64,000 bases of DNA from Microbispora catharanthi (GCF_006334915.2 NZ_VDMA02000010.1:124001-188000); one strand, 5' to 3'. Shown: positions 16,706 through 25,276, counted from the stretch's first letter. A program made the numbers and translations. Notes: generated by a model from the sequence alone, not told the origin.

Positions 16706-17509
16706 ATGCGAATTCTCATGACCGGCGCGGCGGGCGGCGTCGGCACCCTGCTGCGACCCCGGCTGGCCAGGGAGGGGCGCGTGCTGCGCCTGCTCGACGT
16801 CGTCCCGCTGGAGGCGGGGCCGGGCGAGGAGGCGGTGACCGCCGACATCACCGACCCCGAGGCGATGGACGCGGCGATGGACGGCGTGGACGCGGTGCTG
16901 CACCTGGGCGGCCACAGCCTCGAACAGCCGTGGGCGGACATCCTGCAGGTCAACATCCACGGCACCTACGTGGTGCTGGAGGCCGCGAGGCGGGCCGGAG
17001 TGCGCCACGTCGTGCTGGCCAGCAGCAACCACGCGGTCGGGTTCTTCCCGCGCAGCGAGGGCGAGGCCCCCGACTACCTGTTCCCGCGCCCCGACACCTT
17101 CTACGGCGTGAGCAAGGTGACCAAGGAGGCGCTCGGCTCGCTCTATCACGACCGTTACGGCATGCAGGTGACGTGCCTGCGCATCGGCTCGTGTTTCGAG
17201 CAGCCCAAGGACGTGCGCATGCTGTCGACCTGGCTGTCCCCGGACGACTGCGCCCGGCTGGCCGAGGCGTCGCTGGCGGCCGACGGCTTCCACGTGGTGT
17301 GGGGCGTGTCGGCCAACACGCGCCGCTGGTGGTCGCTGGAGGAGGGCCGGGCCATCGGCTACGAGCCCAAGGACGACTCGGAGGCCTACGCCGAGAAGCT
17401 CATCGCCGAGCACGGCGAGCCCGATCTCGGCGAGCTGCCGCATTCGCTGGTCGGCGGGGCGTTCTGCGGCCCCCGCTACGATGTCGAGAACCTTACGACG
17501 GGGGGATGA
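16706..17509 (+). CDS. udh: uronate dehydrogenase
   Basis: 267 residues from an ATG behind a perfect AGGAGG. Short-chain dehydrogenase/epimerase fold that oxidises D-galacturonate or D-glucuronate to the aldaric acid lactone with NAD+. The Rossmann motif TGAAGGVGT is at the N-terminus. The catalytic set is LASSNHAVGF followed by YGVSKVTKE (Tyr-x3-Lys) near residue 135. CFEQPKDVRMLSTWLSPDD and SANTRRWWS are stretches I associate with Udh proteins. It begins the udh-aldehyde dehydrogenase operon; the next gene starts 2 bp after its stop. Regulation probably acts through the shared region with kdgD. Confidence 0.88.
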   Translation: MRILMTGAAGGVGTLLRPRLAREGRVLRLLDVVPLEAGPGEEAVTADITDPEAMDAAMDGVDAVLHLGGHSLEQPWADILQVNIHGTYVVLEAARRAGVRHVVLASSNHAVGFFPRSEGEAPDYLFPRPDTFYGVSKVTKEALGSLYHDRYGMQVTCLRIGSCFEQPKDVRMLSTWLSPDDCARLAEASLAADGFHVVWGVSANTRRWWSLEEGRAIGYEPKDDSEAYAEKLIAEHGEPDLGELPHSLVGGAFCGPRYDVENLTTGG

Positions 17510-17510
17510 G

Positions 17511-18926
17511 GTGACCGGCCAGGTGAACGATGCCGTCCAGGCGGCGGTCGAGCGGGCCGCCGCGGCGGGCGAGGCATGGCGGGCGACGCCCCCGGCCGAG
17601 CGTGCCACCGTGCTCGAAGGCGTCTCCGACGCCCTGCTCAAGCACGCCGAGGAGCTGTGGCCGGCCGCCGCGGAGGAGACCCGGCTGCCGGAGGCGCGGC
17701 TGCGCGGCGAGATCGCCCGTACGGCCGCGCAGTTCCGGCTGTTCGCCGACGTCCTGCGGGACGGCGGCTGGGTCGAGGCGGTGATCGACCACCCCGACCC
17801 CGGCGCCACTCCGCCGTGTCCCGACGTGCGCCGGATGAACCACCCGCTCGGCGTCGTGGCCGTCTTCGCGGCCAGCAACTTCCCCTTCGCGTTCTCAGTG
17901 GCGGGCGGCGACACGGTGTCGGCGCTCGCGGCCGGCTGCCCGGTCGTGGTCAAGGCCCACGAGGGGCATCCCCGCACCTCCGACCTGACCGCCTCCGTCG
18001 TACGGCAGGCTCTGCCGGACCCCGACCTGCTCGGGCTCGTGCACGGGTTCGAGGCGGGGGCCCCGCTGGTGAAGCACCCGCTCGTCACGGCGGTCGGCTT
18101 CACCGGCTCGCTCGCGGGCGGGAAGGCCATCCAGAAGCTGATCGACGAGCGGCCCGACCCCATCCCGTTCTACGGCGAGCTGGGCAGCGTCAATCCGGTC
18201 GTCGTGCTGTCCTCGGCCGACCCCGCCGAGGTGGCCTCCGGGTTCGCGGCCTCGCTGACGCTGGGCGTGGGACAGTTCTGCACCAACCCCGGCCTGGTGT
18301 TCGTCCCGGCGGAGGGAGGGTTCGAGCAGGCCGTCGCCGAGGCGGTGGGCGCGACCAGCGGCGGGCCCATGCTGACCGACAAGATCCGCGAGGGCTATCT
18401 GCGGGCGTCCGGCCGGCTGGCCGAGCGGCTCACCGTGCTGGCGAGCGGGGGCGCGGTGGACGGCATCACCCCGCAGGTCTTCGCCGCCGACCTGGAGGCG
18501 TTCGCGGACGGGCTGCCCGAGCTGGGGGAGGAGTGCTTCGGCCCGTCGGCGATCGTCGTCCGCTACCGCGACCCCGCCGACCTGCCCGCGGTGCTGCGCC
18601 GGCTGCCCGGGTCGCTGACCGCGACCGTCCACGCGGCCGGCCCGGAGGAGGCCCGCGACCTGGTGCCGGTGCTGAACCGGCTGGCCGGGCGGCTCATCTG
18701 GAACGGCTGGCCCACCGGTGTCGCCGTCTGCTGGGCGATGCACCACGGCGGCCCCTGGCCCGCATCCACGGCCCCGGCGCACACCTCCGTCGGCGCGGCC
18801 TCGATCAGGCGCTGGACGACCCCCGTGGCCTACCAGGACTGGCCGGCGGACCTGCTGCCGCCGGAACTGCGCGACGACAACCCTCTCGGCGTGCCGCAAC
18901 GTGTGGACGGCCGCCCGCGCGTCTGA
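17511..18926 (+). CDS. 2-oxoglutarate semialdehyde dehydrogenase-type aldehyde dehydrogenase
   Basis: 471 residues from a GTG directly behind the udh stop (GGATGAGGTGACC). Aldehyde dehydrogenase fold, with cofactor-binding GFTGSLAGGKAIQ, glutamate region GELGSVNPVVV and the nucleophilic cysteine in LGVGQFCTNPGLVF near residue 255. The variant QFCTNPG and ELGSVNP are typical of dehydrogenases acting on 2-oxoglutarate semialdehyde (2,5-dioxopentanoate), which would be the last step after KdgD. Position next to udh supports this. It produces 2-oxoglutarate with NAD(P)+. A strong hairpin follows the stop. Confidence 0.88.
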   Translation: MTGQVNDAVQAAVERAAAAGEAWRATPPAERATVLEGVSDALLKHAEELWPAAAEETRLPEARLRGEIARTAAQFRLFADVLRDGGWVEAVIDHPDPGATPPCPDVRRMNHPLGVVAVFAASNFPFAFSVAGGDTVSALAAGCPVVVKAHEGHPRTSDLTASVVRQALPDPDLLGLVHGFEAGAPLVKHPLVTAVGFTGSLAGGKAIQKLIDERPDPIPFYGELGSVNPVVVLSSADPAEVASGFAASLTLGVGQFCTNPGLVFVPAEGGFEQAVAEAVGATSGGPMLTDKIREGYLRASGRLAERLTVLASGGAVDGITPQVFAADLEAFADGLPELGEECFGPSAIVVRYRDPADLPAVLRRLPGSLTATVHAAGPEEARDLVPVLNRLAGRLIWNGWPTGVAVCWAMHHGGPWPASTAPAHTSVGAASIRRWTTPVAYQDWPADLLPPELRDDNPLGVPQRVDGRPRV

Positions 18927-18947
18927 CGCCCCGCCGTGCGCGTTTCC

Positions 18948-18977
18948 GCGCCGCTCTCCCTTCTGGGGGAGCGGCGC
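18948..18977 (+). terminator. terminator of the udh operon
   Basis: 13-bp stem (18948-18960 with 18965-18977, one mismatch) and TTCT loop, just after the aldehyde dehydrogenase stop. There is no U-tract, as is common in high-GC actinobacteria. Confidence 0.6.
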
Positions 18978-19061
18978 CTCCATGCTCGGACCCGGACGAA
19001 GAGGACAAAAACCTCGTCTCGATAGCCTGGACTTCCGGATGCGGGAATCGGGGGTCTCGCG

Positions 19062-19475
19062 GTGGTCGACGTGGTGGACCGATATTTCGGCGCGTACAAC
19101 GCCCATGATCTGGACGCGCTCATGGGGTGTTACTGCTCCCAGCCCGTCGCGGTGGGGCCCGGCGGACCCGCGAGGGGCCGCTCGGATGTCGCGTCCTACC
19201 ACACGCTGCTCTGGCAGGCGTTCCCCGACGCGCGCGTCACGGTATGGCAGAAGATCGTCAAGGACGAGGCCGTGGCCGCCGTCGGCGTGGGAATCGGCAC
19301 GCACACGGGCCCGTTCCCGCTCACCACGGGCGAGGTCGTCGAGGCCACCGGACGTCGGGTAAGCGTGCGCTGCTGCTGGATATTCGAGATCGAGGGCTGC
19401 CTGATCGCCTGCAGCGAGGTGTTCTACGACCAGCTCGAGCTGTGCATCCAGCTCGGACTCCGCCTGCCCGCCTGA
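19062..19475 (+). CDS. SnoaL-like (NTF2-fold) protein
   Basis: 137 residues from a GTG. Start VVDRYFGAYNAHDLDALMGCY, then RGRSDVASYHTLLWQAFPDARVTVWQKIVKDEAVAAVGVGIGTHTG and a C-terminal strand pair. This is the layout of SnoaL-like/ester-cyclase-type NTF2-fold proteins (N-terminal helix, Y..H, DLDAL, then FPD). Family members include polyketide cyclases and many uncharacterised hydrolases or isomerases, so the substrate cannot be said. It is a single gene between the udh operon terminator and a bidirectional terminator, and it has no obvious tie to uronate degradation. Confidence 0.75.
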   Translation: MVDVVDRYFGAYNAHDLDALMGCYCSQPVAVGPGGPARGRSDVASYHTLLWQAFPDARVTVWQKIVKDEAVAAVGVGIGTHTGPFPLTTGEVVEATGRRVSVRCCWIFEIEGCLIACSEVFYDQLELCIQLGLRLPA

Positions 19476-19491
19476 GGCGCGCCGTACGGAA

Positions 19492-19526
19492 CGCGCGGCC
19501 CCTCTGGGGTGCAGAGGGGCCGCGCG
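19492..19526. terminator. bidirectional terminator between SnoaL-like gene and pectate lyase
   Basis: A perfect 15-bp stem (19492-19506 with 19512-19526) closes a five-base loop GGGTG between the two convergent genes. Confidence 0.75.
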
Positions 19527-19536
19527 CCTCCGGCCG

Positions 19537-20838
19537 TCAGTGGATCTCGCCGGCCCCGGCGTGCCGGGAGACCTCCCTGCGCACGGTCTCGGCGGGGTCG
19601 ATCCCCGTGTGCAGGGTCGGCGTCCAGCCCGCGTCGGCGCCGAGGTCGGGGTCGTTCTTCGCGTTGTAGGCGGCGATCAGGTCGATGGGCTGCTCCTCGC
19701 CGCCGACTCGCAGCAGGTTGCCCTTGGCCGTCAGTGTCGTGCCGCCCCAGTTGTAGAGCAGGTCGGCCGGGTCCACGCTCCGGCTCAGCCGGAAGTAGTT
19801 GTTCTCGGCGTAGATCTGGGACTCCACGCCCACGCCCAGCGCGTACTCGAAGGGCTCGGCGTCGGGCACCTGGTAGTAGTTGTTGTAGACGTGCACCTTG
19901 CCGAACCGCACGCGGGGCAGCCGCTGGAGGTTGCCGGAGAACTCGTTGTGGTGCACGGTGACGCTGAGCTTGCCCCGGTCGTTGGCGGGGTTGTTGGTCG
20001 AGCCGATCAGCATCGTCTTGTCGTGGTCGGAGAACTTGTTCCACGACACGGTCACGAAGTCGGACGCGCTGGTGATGTCGGCCTGCCCGTCGTGCACCTG
20101 GTAGGGCCGGCCGAAGTAGACCGGCTGGTTGGAGTCGGGGTTGTCTCCGTCGGTGAACGAGTTGTGGTCGATCCAGACGTGGGTCGAGTTGGTGACCGAG
20201 ATGTTGTCGTAGAGGGAGTTCCAGTTGCCCTCGGCGCCGTCGGTGGGGTCCCACTGGGGGAAGCAGTCGGCCGCGTCCTCGAACCGGATGTTGCGGATGA
20301 TGACGTTGTCCGCCTTGTCCACGTGCAGGTTGATGTGCCGGATGGTCGCTCCCGGCAGGCCCACGATCGTGGTGCCGGACGGCACCTTGAGCTTGATGTA
20401 CTTCGTCTGCGCCGCGGCGGAGGCCGCCCGCGCATCCTCCATCGGCCCGGACGGCTCGGCGTCGCGGCCCCACACCGCCGGGTCGTACGCCGCGAGGTAA
20501 CCGGCCGGCGTGTAGCCGCCGGTGGCGAAGTCCGCACAGGTCTTGTCGACGTCGATGACGCCCTTGACGTAGATGATGCGGGGGCCGGGGGAGGCGAGCG
20601 CCGCGGCCAGGCCCGCGCGGTCGGTCACGACGTGGACGTTCGACGCGGGGGCCGCCGCGCCGCCGGTGGTGCCGGTGCCGGCCGAGGCCCAGCCGTCGCC
20701 CGCGGGCAGCGTCTGCCGCCCGAGATCGGCCGGCTTCCCGGCCGGCGGGGTGGCCGCCCCGGCGGGGCCCGCTCCCAGCACGGGGACGGCGGCCGTGATC
20801 GCGAGGGCGGCCGACAGGAGTAAGGATCTTCCGGGCAT
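19537..20838 (-). CDS. secreted pectate lyase, PL1 family
   Basis: 433 residues with a signal peptide (residues 1-28, RSLLLSAALAITAAVPVLGAGPAGA). Cleaves polygalacturonate by calcium-dependent beta-elimination outside the cell. The parallel beta-helix is recognisable from residue 60 onward: GVIDVDKTC, TTIVGLPGATIRHINLHV, NVIIRNIRFEDAADCFPQWDPTDG, then STHVWIDHNSFTDGD, KTMLIGSTN, VTVHHNEFSGNLQRLPRVRFGKVHVYNNYY. The vWiDH motif and the R-x-PR-x-R set are those of the PL1/pectate-lyase C superfamily. It follows the second kdgD by 57 bp on the same strand, so both are probably one operon, induced with uronate uptake. The product would be unsaturated oligogalacturonides. Confidence 0.92.
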   Translation of the reverse strand: MPGRSLLLSAALAITAAVPVLGAGPAGAATPPAGKPADLGRQTLPAGDGWASAGTGTTGGAAAPASNVHVVTDRAGLAAALASPGPRIIYVKGVIDVDKTCADFATGGYTPAGYLAAYDPAVWGRDAEPSGPMEDARAASAAAQTKYIKLKVPSGTTIVGLPGATIRHINLHVDKADNVIIRNIRFEDAADCFPQWDPTDGAEGNWNSLYDNISVTNSTHVWIDHNSFTDGDNPDSNQPVYFGRPYQVHDGQADITSASDFVTVSWNKFSDHDKTMLIGSTNNPANDRGKLSVTVHHNEFSGNLQRLPRVRFGKVHVYNNYYQVPDAEPFEYALGVGVESQIYAENNYFRLSRSVDPADLLYNWGGTTLTAKGNLLRVGGEEQPIDLIAAYNAKNDPDLGADAGWTPTLHTGIDPAETVRREVSRHAGAGEIH

Positions 20839-20895
20839 GACTGTCTCCGTTCCGCGGTCGCTCCCCCGAGACGAGTCCGTACGTGTCGCCGGCGC

Positions 20896-21813
20896 TCAGG
20901 CCGGGTTGGGCGACCGCTCCAGTTCTTCGAGAAGGGCGAGACCGCGGTCGATCAGCGCGGCGAGCCTGTCGAGGTGCTCGGGGCTGGGATCGGACAGCGG
21001 CCGGCGGACGGGTCCCACGTCCAGACCACGCAGGCGCACACCCGCCTTGACGAGCGAGACGGCGTATCCCGGGCCCTCGCCGCGGAGGTCGACCAGGGGA
21101 CGGTAGAAGCCCTCGATCAGACGGTTCGCGACGTCGTCGCGGCCGTCCCGCAGCGCCCGGTAGCAGGCGAGCGCGAGGTCGGGGAGGAAACAGAAGACGG
21201 CGGAGGAGTAGCGGACCACCCCGAGGTCCCGGTAACCGGGCTGGGACAGCTCCGCTGTCGGCAGGCCGTTGAAATAGAGCATTCCGGGCGGGGCGGCCTC
21301 GATGATCCGGCGCATGAGGCCGAGGTCGCCGTAGCCGTCCTTGAGCCCGATGACGCCCGGGTGCTCCGCGAGCGCCGCGACCGTCTCCGGCTCGAAGACG
21401 GCGTTGTCCCGCTGGTAGAGGATGATCGGCAGCCGGGTGCCGTCCGCGATCGCCTCGTAGTGGCGGCGCAGGCCGTCCTGACCCGCCTGCACGAGGTATG
21501 GCGGCAGCGCGAGCAGGGCCGAGGCCCCGCCGTCCGCTGCCGCCCTGGCGAACTCCAGGGCCATCGCGGTGCCGTAGCCGGTCCCGGCGACCACCGGGAC
21601 GCGGCCGGCCGCCTCCTCGACCGCCGCGGCCACGCAGGCGGTGTAGTCGCGCAGGCTGAGCGAGGGGAACTCACCGGTGCCGCAGCAGGCGAACACCGCG
21701 CCGCACCCCGCCTCGACGCCCTGCCGCACGTGCCGGCGGAACACCTCGAGGTCGAGCCGCTCCTCCTCGTCGCAGGGCGTGACCGGGAAGAACAGCAGGC
21801 CGTCGAATGTCAC
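20896..21813 (-). CDS. kdgD: 5-dehydro-4-deoxyglucarate dehydratase (KdgD), copy 2
   Basis: 305 residues. Same fold and motifs as copy 1: DGLLFFPVTPCDEE, CCGTGEFPSLSL, tyrosine in IILYQRDNA, Schiff-base lysine in VIGLKDGYGD, and FNGLPTAELSQPGYRDLGV. The C-terminus PGYAVSLVKAGVRLRGLDVGPVRRPL also matches. Overall the two copies are similar but clearly diverged, so they are not a recent duplication. Its partner genes are pectate lyase downstream and an ABC importer divergently upstream. This copy probably belongs to the pectin-derived galacturonate branch and copy 1 to a glucarate branch, but that split is an inference. Confidence 0.9.
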   Translation of the reverse strand: MTFDGLLFFPVTPCDEEERLDLEVFRRHVRQGVEAGCGAVFACCGTGEFPSLSLRDYTACVAAAVEEAAGRVPVVAGTGYGTAMALEFARAAADGGASALLALPPYLVQAGQDGLRRHYEAIADGTRLPIILYQRDNAVFEPETVAALAEHPGVIGLKDGYGDLGLMRRIIEAAPPGMLYFNGLPTAELSQPGYRDLGVVRYSSAVFCFLPDLALACYRALRDGRDDVANRLIEGFYRPLVDLRGEGPGYAVSLVKAGVRLRGLDVGPVRRPLSDPSPEHLDRLAALIDRGLALLEELERSPNPA

Positions 21814-21861
21814 CGGCTTCCTCCGTCATCCTTCTGAGTTGTCATTCATCTGACATCCATC

Positions 21862-21874
21862 TGAACCTGATTCA
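21862..21874. promoter_or_regulatory. degenerate TGAAC-N3-GTTCA site near kdgD copy 2
   Basis: TGAAC-CTG-ATTCA, one base away from the perfect sites at 22015 and 22039, lies 49 bp upstream of the kdgD copy 2 start. TTCATGAA follows at about 21877. Confidence 0.4.
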
Positions 21875-22003
21875 TATTCATGAACACCGGGACCGTACGG
21901 TGCGCGGCGGCGCGCGGTCAAGACGTGCGCCTCAAGAGGGTGAATGTTTCGAATAGGACACGGGTTCTTGACAGGACCGAGGCCCGAACATCACCGTTGA
22001 TCC

Positions 22004-22018
22004 GTCCACGTTTGTGAA
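22004..22018 (+). promoter_or_regulatory. 15-mer shared with the udh promoter region
   Basis: GTCCACGTTTGTGAA matches 14 of 15 bases of 16470-16484. Its right end runs into the first perfect TGAAC-N3-GTTCA site. Confidence 0.4.
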
Positions 22019-22027
22019 CTACGTTCA
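22015..22027. promoter_or_regulatory. operator candidate TGAAC-N3-GTTCA, site 1
   Basis: Perfect inverted repeat TGAACTACGTTCA, 51 bp upstream of the importer operon start. A second copy is centred 24 bp downstream. The IclR-type regulator encoded at the end of this operon is the natural candidate to bind. Confidence 0.5.
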
Positions 22028-22038
22028 GGAATATGTCT

Positions 22039-22051
22039 TGAACATGGTTCA
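22039..22051. promoter_or_regulatory. operator candidate TGAAC-N3-GTTCA, site 2
   Basis: Perfect inverted repeat TGAACATGGTTCA, 27 bp upstream of the first permease gene. The arms are identical to site 1; only the three-base spacer differs. Confidence 0.5.
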
Positions 22052-22077
22052 GGAAAAGTCACAGAGGAGATGCGCCG

Positions 22078-22944
22078 GTGACGACGATGCGCCGCAGGGC
22101 CGTGCCGTACCTGCTGATCTCACCGACGGTCGCGCTCATCGCCGCGTTTCTCGTCTACCCGATCGCCAGCGTCGCGTACTACAGCCTGCAGCACCGCAAC
22201 CTCACCCGGCCATGGGCGGACGGCTTCGCCGGTCTCGACAACTTCCGGCAGATGCTGTTCGAGGACGAGGTCTTCTGGCACAGCCTGGGCTTCACCGCCA
22301 AATGGGTGGTCGTCGAGATCGGCCTTCAGCTGATCCTCGGGCTGGCCCTGGCCCTGATCGTCAATGAAAGTTTCATCGGCAGGGGGCTCGCCCGGTCGCT
22401 CGTCTTCTCCCCCTGGGCCGTCTCCGGGGTGCTGACGACGGGCATCTGGATCCTGCTCTACACGCCGAGCACCGGGGTGCTGCGCTTCCTCGGGCAGCCC
22501 GAGGCGGCGGTCCTCGGCAATCCCGACACGGTCTTCCCGGCCGTGGTGGTGACCGAGCTGTGGCGCGGCGTGCCGTTCTTCGCGATCCTCCTGCTCGCCG
22601 GCCTGCAGGGCATCCCGGGCGAGCTCTACGAGGCGGCGGCGGTGGACGGCGCCGGGCGGATCAGGCGCTTCCTCCACGTCACGCTGCCGCACCTGCGGGA
22701 CGCGATCGTGCTGGCCACGCTGCTGCGCGGGGTCTGGGAGTTCAACAACGTCGACCTGCTCTACACGCTCACCGGCGGCGGCCCGGCGCAGGTCACGACC
22801 ACGCTGCCGCTGTACGTCGCGCAGCGGGCCGTCGACTCCAAGGACTTCGGGTACGGCTCGGCGCTGACGATGGCGGGCTTCGTGATCCTGCTGTTCTGCT
22901 CCATCCTCTACCTCCGGCTCAGCCGGTTCGGCGAGGAACGATGA
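22078..22944 (+). CDS. sugar ABC transporter permease (UgpA/MalF type)
   Basis: 288 residues from a GTG eight bases after GAGGAG. Six hydrophobic helices are recognisable, the first being YLLISPTVALIAAFLVYPI. The cytoplasmic EAA loop is present as ELYEAAAVDGAGRIRRFLHVTLPHL near residue 190. It forms the membrane channel of a CUT1 carbohydrate importer with the next gene. It heads an operon of permease, permease, binding protein, enolase-type enzyme and IclR regulator. Given the surrounding enzymes, uronates or aldarates are the likely cargo. Confidence 0.9.
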   Translation: MTTMRRRAVPYLLISPTVALIAAFLVYPIASVAYYSLQHRNLTRPWADGFAGLDNFRQMLFEDEVFWHSLGFTAKWVVVEIGLQLILGLALALIVNESFIGRGLARSLVFSPWAVSGVLTTGIWILLYTPSTGVLRFLGQPEAAVLGNPDTVFPAVVVTELWRGVPFFAILLLAGLQGIPGELYEAAAVDGAGRIRRFLHVTLPHLRDAIVLATLLRGVWEFNNVDLLYTLTGGGPAQVTTTLPLYVAQRAVDSKDFGYGSALTMAGFVILLFCSILYLRLSRFGEER

Positions 22945-22963
22945 AGAGGCGAGGGGTTTCGCA

Positions 22964-23842
22964 ATGAGCGCCGACGTGATGACCCGCCCGCGCACCCGAG
23001 CGGTGCCCGCGGGGACCCGCCGACGGAAGAGGCGCGATCCCGGCCGCGTGCTGCGGCTCTACGTCCCCCTCGGGATGTACCTGGTCTTCACCCTCGTGCC
23101 GTTCTACTGGATGCTCGTGTTCGCCCTGCGGCCGGCCGGATCGACCGACCCGGTGCCCTGGCCGATCACGTTCGAGCACTTCGAGACCGTCTGGAACGAC
23201 ATCGGCTACGCGGTGTTCTTCAGGAACAGCGTGATCGTCGGGGTCTGGTCGCTGCTGTTCACCACGGTCATCGCGGTCATGGGCGGGTACGCGCTGTCGC
23301 GCTACCGGTTCCGCGGCCGGGGCCTGTTCATGGTCGTGCTGCTGTGCACCCAGTTCATCCCCGGCGCGATGATGCTGATCCCGCTGTTTTCGATCTTCAA
23401 GACGCTCGGCCTGATCAATAACCTGGCCAGCCTCGTCGTCGCCGACACCGTCTTCAACCTGCCCCTGTCGATCATTTTGATGAGCGGGTTCATCTCGGCC
23501 GTGCCGTTCACGGTCGAGGAGGCCGCGATGGTCGACGGCTGCACCCGGTTCCGCGGTTTCCTCGCCATCGTGCTGCCGCAGCTGCGGCCCGGCCTGATCG
23601 CCGTGGGGTCGTTCGCCTTCATCCACACGTGGAACAACTTCCTGTTCGCGCTGATGTTCGTCAGCAAGCAGGACAGCTTCACGATCCCCGTCGGGCTCAG
23701 CTACACGATCGGGGAGTACAGCGCCGACTTCGGGGCTCTCGCGGCCGGGGGCGTCGTCGCCGCCCTGCCGGTGGTCTGCGTGTTCGCAGTGGTCCAGCGC
23801 TATCTCGTGCACGGCATCAGCGCCGGTGCGGTCAAGGGATAG
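22964..23842 (+). CDS. sugar ABC transporter permease (UgpE/MalG type)
   Basis: 292 residues, 19 bp after the first permease, with a GAGGGG ribosome binding site. A basic N-terminus is followed by six hydrophobic helices. The EAA loop is EEAAMVDGCTRFRGFLAIVLPQLRPG near residue 185, and the protein ends RYLVHGISAGAVKG, the usual end of MalG-type permeases. Partner of the preceding gene product. No ATP-binding subunit is encoded in the operon, so a shared ATPase of the MsiK type elsewhere must energise it. Confidence 0.9.
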   Translation: MSADVMTRPRTRAVPAGTRRRKRRDPGRVLRLYVPLGMYLVFTLVPFYWMLVFALRPAGSTDPVPWPITFEHFETVWNDIGYAVFFRNSVIVGVWSLLFTTVIAVMGGYALSRYRFRGRGLFMVVLLCTQFIPGAMMLIPLFSIFKTLGLINNLASLVVADTVFNLPLSIILMSGFISAVPFTVEEAAMVDGCTRFRGFLAIVLPQLRPGLIAVGSFAFIHTWNNFLFALMFVSKQDSFTIPVGLSYTIGEYSADFGALAAGGVVAALPVVCVFAVVQRYLVHGISAGAVKG

Positions 23843-23891
23843 CAACCCCCCAACCATTGAAGAGACCAGCCTGTCGTAAGCAGGAGGAACC

Positions 23892-25181
23892 ATGAAGATC
23901 AAAGTGGCCTGGGCGGCGCTCGCCGTTCTCGCCGTCACCGCTACCGCATGTGGGTCGGACTCGGGTTCCGGCGAGGGCTCAGGCAAGACGACCATCACGT
24001 TCTGGGACAACAACGGGGGCGCCCGCACCCCGATCTATCAGGAGCTGATCAAGCGGTTCGAGGCGGCCAACCCCTCGATCCACGTCGAGTACGTCGGCGT
24101 CCCCATCGCCTCCGTCCAGCAGAAGTACGACACCGCCATCGCCGGCGGGGACACCCCAGACGTCGGCGGCGTCACCACGTCGTACCTGGCCAACCTGACC
24201 GGCCAGCAGGCGCTGGAGCCGGCGGACGAGTGGCTGGCCAAGAGCTCGGTGAACGGCAAGCTGGCCACGCCGATGCTCGACTCGGTCCGCAAGACCGTGC
24301 CCGACGGCAAGCTCTACCTGGTGCCCAACACCTCCAACATGGACGTGGTGTGGTACCTGAAGGACAAGCTCCAGCAGGCGCCGAACACCTGGGACGAGTT
24401 CTTCAAGGACGCCGACGACCTGACCAAGAAGCCCGACGAGTACGGCTACACCATCCGCGGCGGCGCCGGCTCGATCTTCCAGGTCCTGGCCGAGATGTAC
24501 TCCTACTCGGGCGTGAGCGAGTTCTTCGACGGGTCCGGCAAGAGCACGGTCAACGACCCGAAGAACGTCGAGTTCCTCACCAAGATGGCCGGGCTGTACA
24601 AGAAGGACACCCCCGAGGCCGACGTCACCAACGACTTCCCGAAGATGGTCGCCGCGTTCGGCACCGGGAAGATCGCGATGATGCACCACAACCTGGGCTC
24701 CTACAACGACCACGTCAAGGCGCACGGCAAGGACAAGATCGGCGCCTTCGCGCTGCCGACCGGTCCCGGCGGCAAGCGGACCGTCGTCGCCAACCCCGTG
24801 GACGGCTTCGCGGTGTTCAAGAGCAGCGAGCACAAGGACGCCGCCTGGAAGTTCGTGGAGTTCCTGGTCTCCCACGACAGCAACAGCTACTGGAACCAGC
24901 AGACGGGCCAGATCCCGGCCAACACCGAGGCGCAGGGCGACTCCTGGCTGCAGGGCCTGGAGCACCTGAAGACCGCCGTCGACACGCTGAACGACCCGAA
25001 CACCCAGGTCGTGTCGCCGCCCTACTACCTGCCCCAGTTCTCCTCCATCACCAAGGCCGACACCGAGCCCCTCTTCCAGAAGGTGCTGCTCGGCCAGATG
25101 AAGCCCCAGGAGTTCCTCGACACCCTGGCGCAGAAGCTGACCGACGCCCAGGCCGAATGGAAGAAGGCGACCGGCGGCTGA
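23892..25181 (+). CDS. extracellular sugar-binding lipoprotein of the importer
   Basis: 429 residues. The lipoprotein signal runs from KIKVAWAALAVLAVTATAC, with Cys about 20 as the lipidation site, then a Gly/Ser linker. The mature part is a family 1 solute-binding fold: TITFWDNNGG near the start, ELIKRFEAANPSIHVEYVGVP, GDTPDVGGVTTSYLANL, then KDAAWKFVEFLVSHDSNSYWNQQTGQIPA. It has a strong AGGAGG site. It captures the substrate at the outer membrane face for the two permeases upstream. A uronate or aldarate ligand is inferred from the operon, not from residues. A stem-loop follows the gene. Confidence 0.9.
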   Translation: MKIKVAWAALAVLAVTATACGSDSGSGEGSGKTTITFWDNNGGARTPIYQELIKRFEAANPSIHVEYVGVPIASVQQKYDTAIAGGDTPDVGGVTTSYLANLTGQQALEPADEWLAKSSVNGKLATPMLDSVRKTVPDGKLYLVPNTSNMDVVWYLKDKLQQAPNTWDEFFKDADDLTKKPDEYGYTIRGGAGSIFQVLAEMYSYSGVSEFFDGSGKSTVNDPKNVEFLTKMAGLYKKDTPEADVTNDFPKMVAAFGTGKIAMMHHNLGSYNDHVKAHGKDKIGAFALPTGPGGKRTVVANPVDGFAVFKSSEHKDAAWKFVEFLVSHDSNSYWNQQTGQIPANTEAQGDSWLQGLEHLKTAVDTLNDPNTQVVSPPYYLPQFSSITKADTEPLFQKVLLGQMKPQEFLDTLAQKLTDAQAEWKKATGG

Positions 25182-25205
25182 CAACCGCCGCCGCGTCCCG
25201 GGACC

Positions 25206-25237
25206 GGGCCGGTGCGTCCCTGACCGCGCACCGGCCC
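25206..25237 (+). terminator. intercistronic stem-loop after the binding-protein gene
   Basis: Perfect 11-bp stem (25206-25216 with 25227-25237), loop of ten bases. Such a hairpin after a binding-protein gene often stabilises the upstream message and lowers downstream expression, rather than ending the transcript. Confidence 0.5.
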
Positions 25238-25276
25238 TCCGGGCCCCTCCAGCACCGAAAGAGAAGGGAAGAGTCC

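Noticed and set aside
23948-25270. Frame continuing upstream of the enolase-type gene through the binding-protein gene
   Set aside because: Only the part from the ATG at 25277 resembles a protein; the rest is an out-of-frame reading of the solute-binding protein gene.
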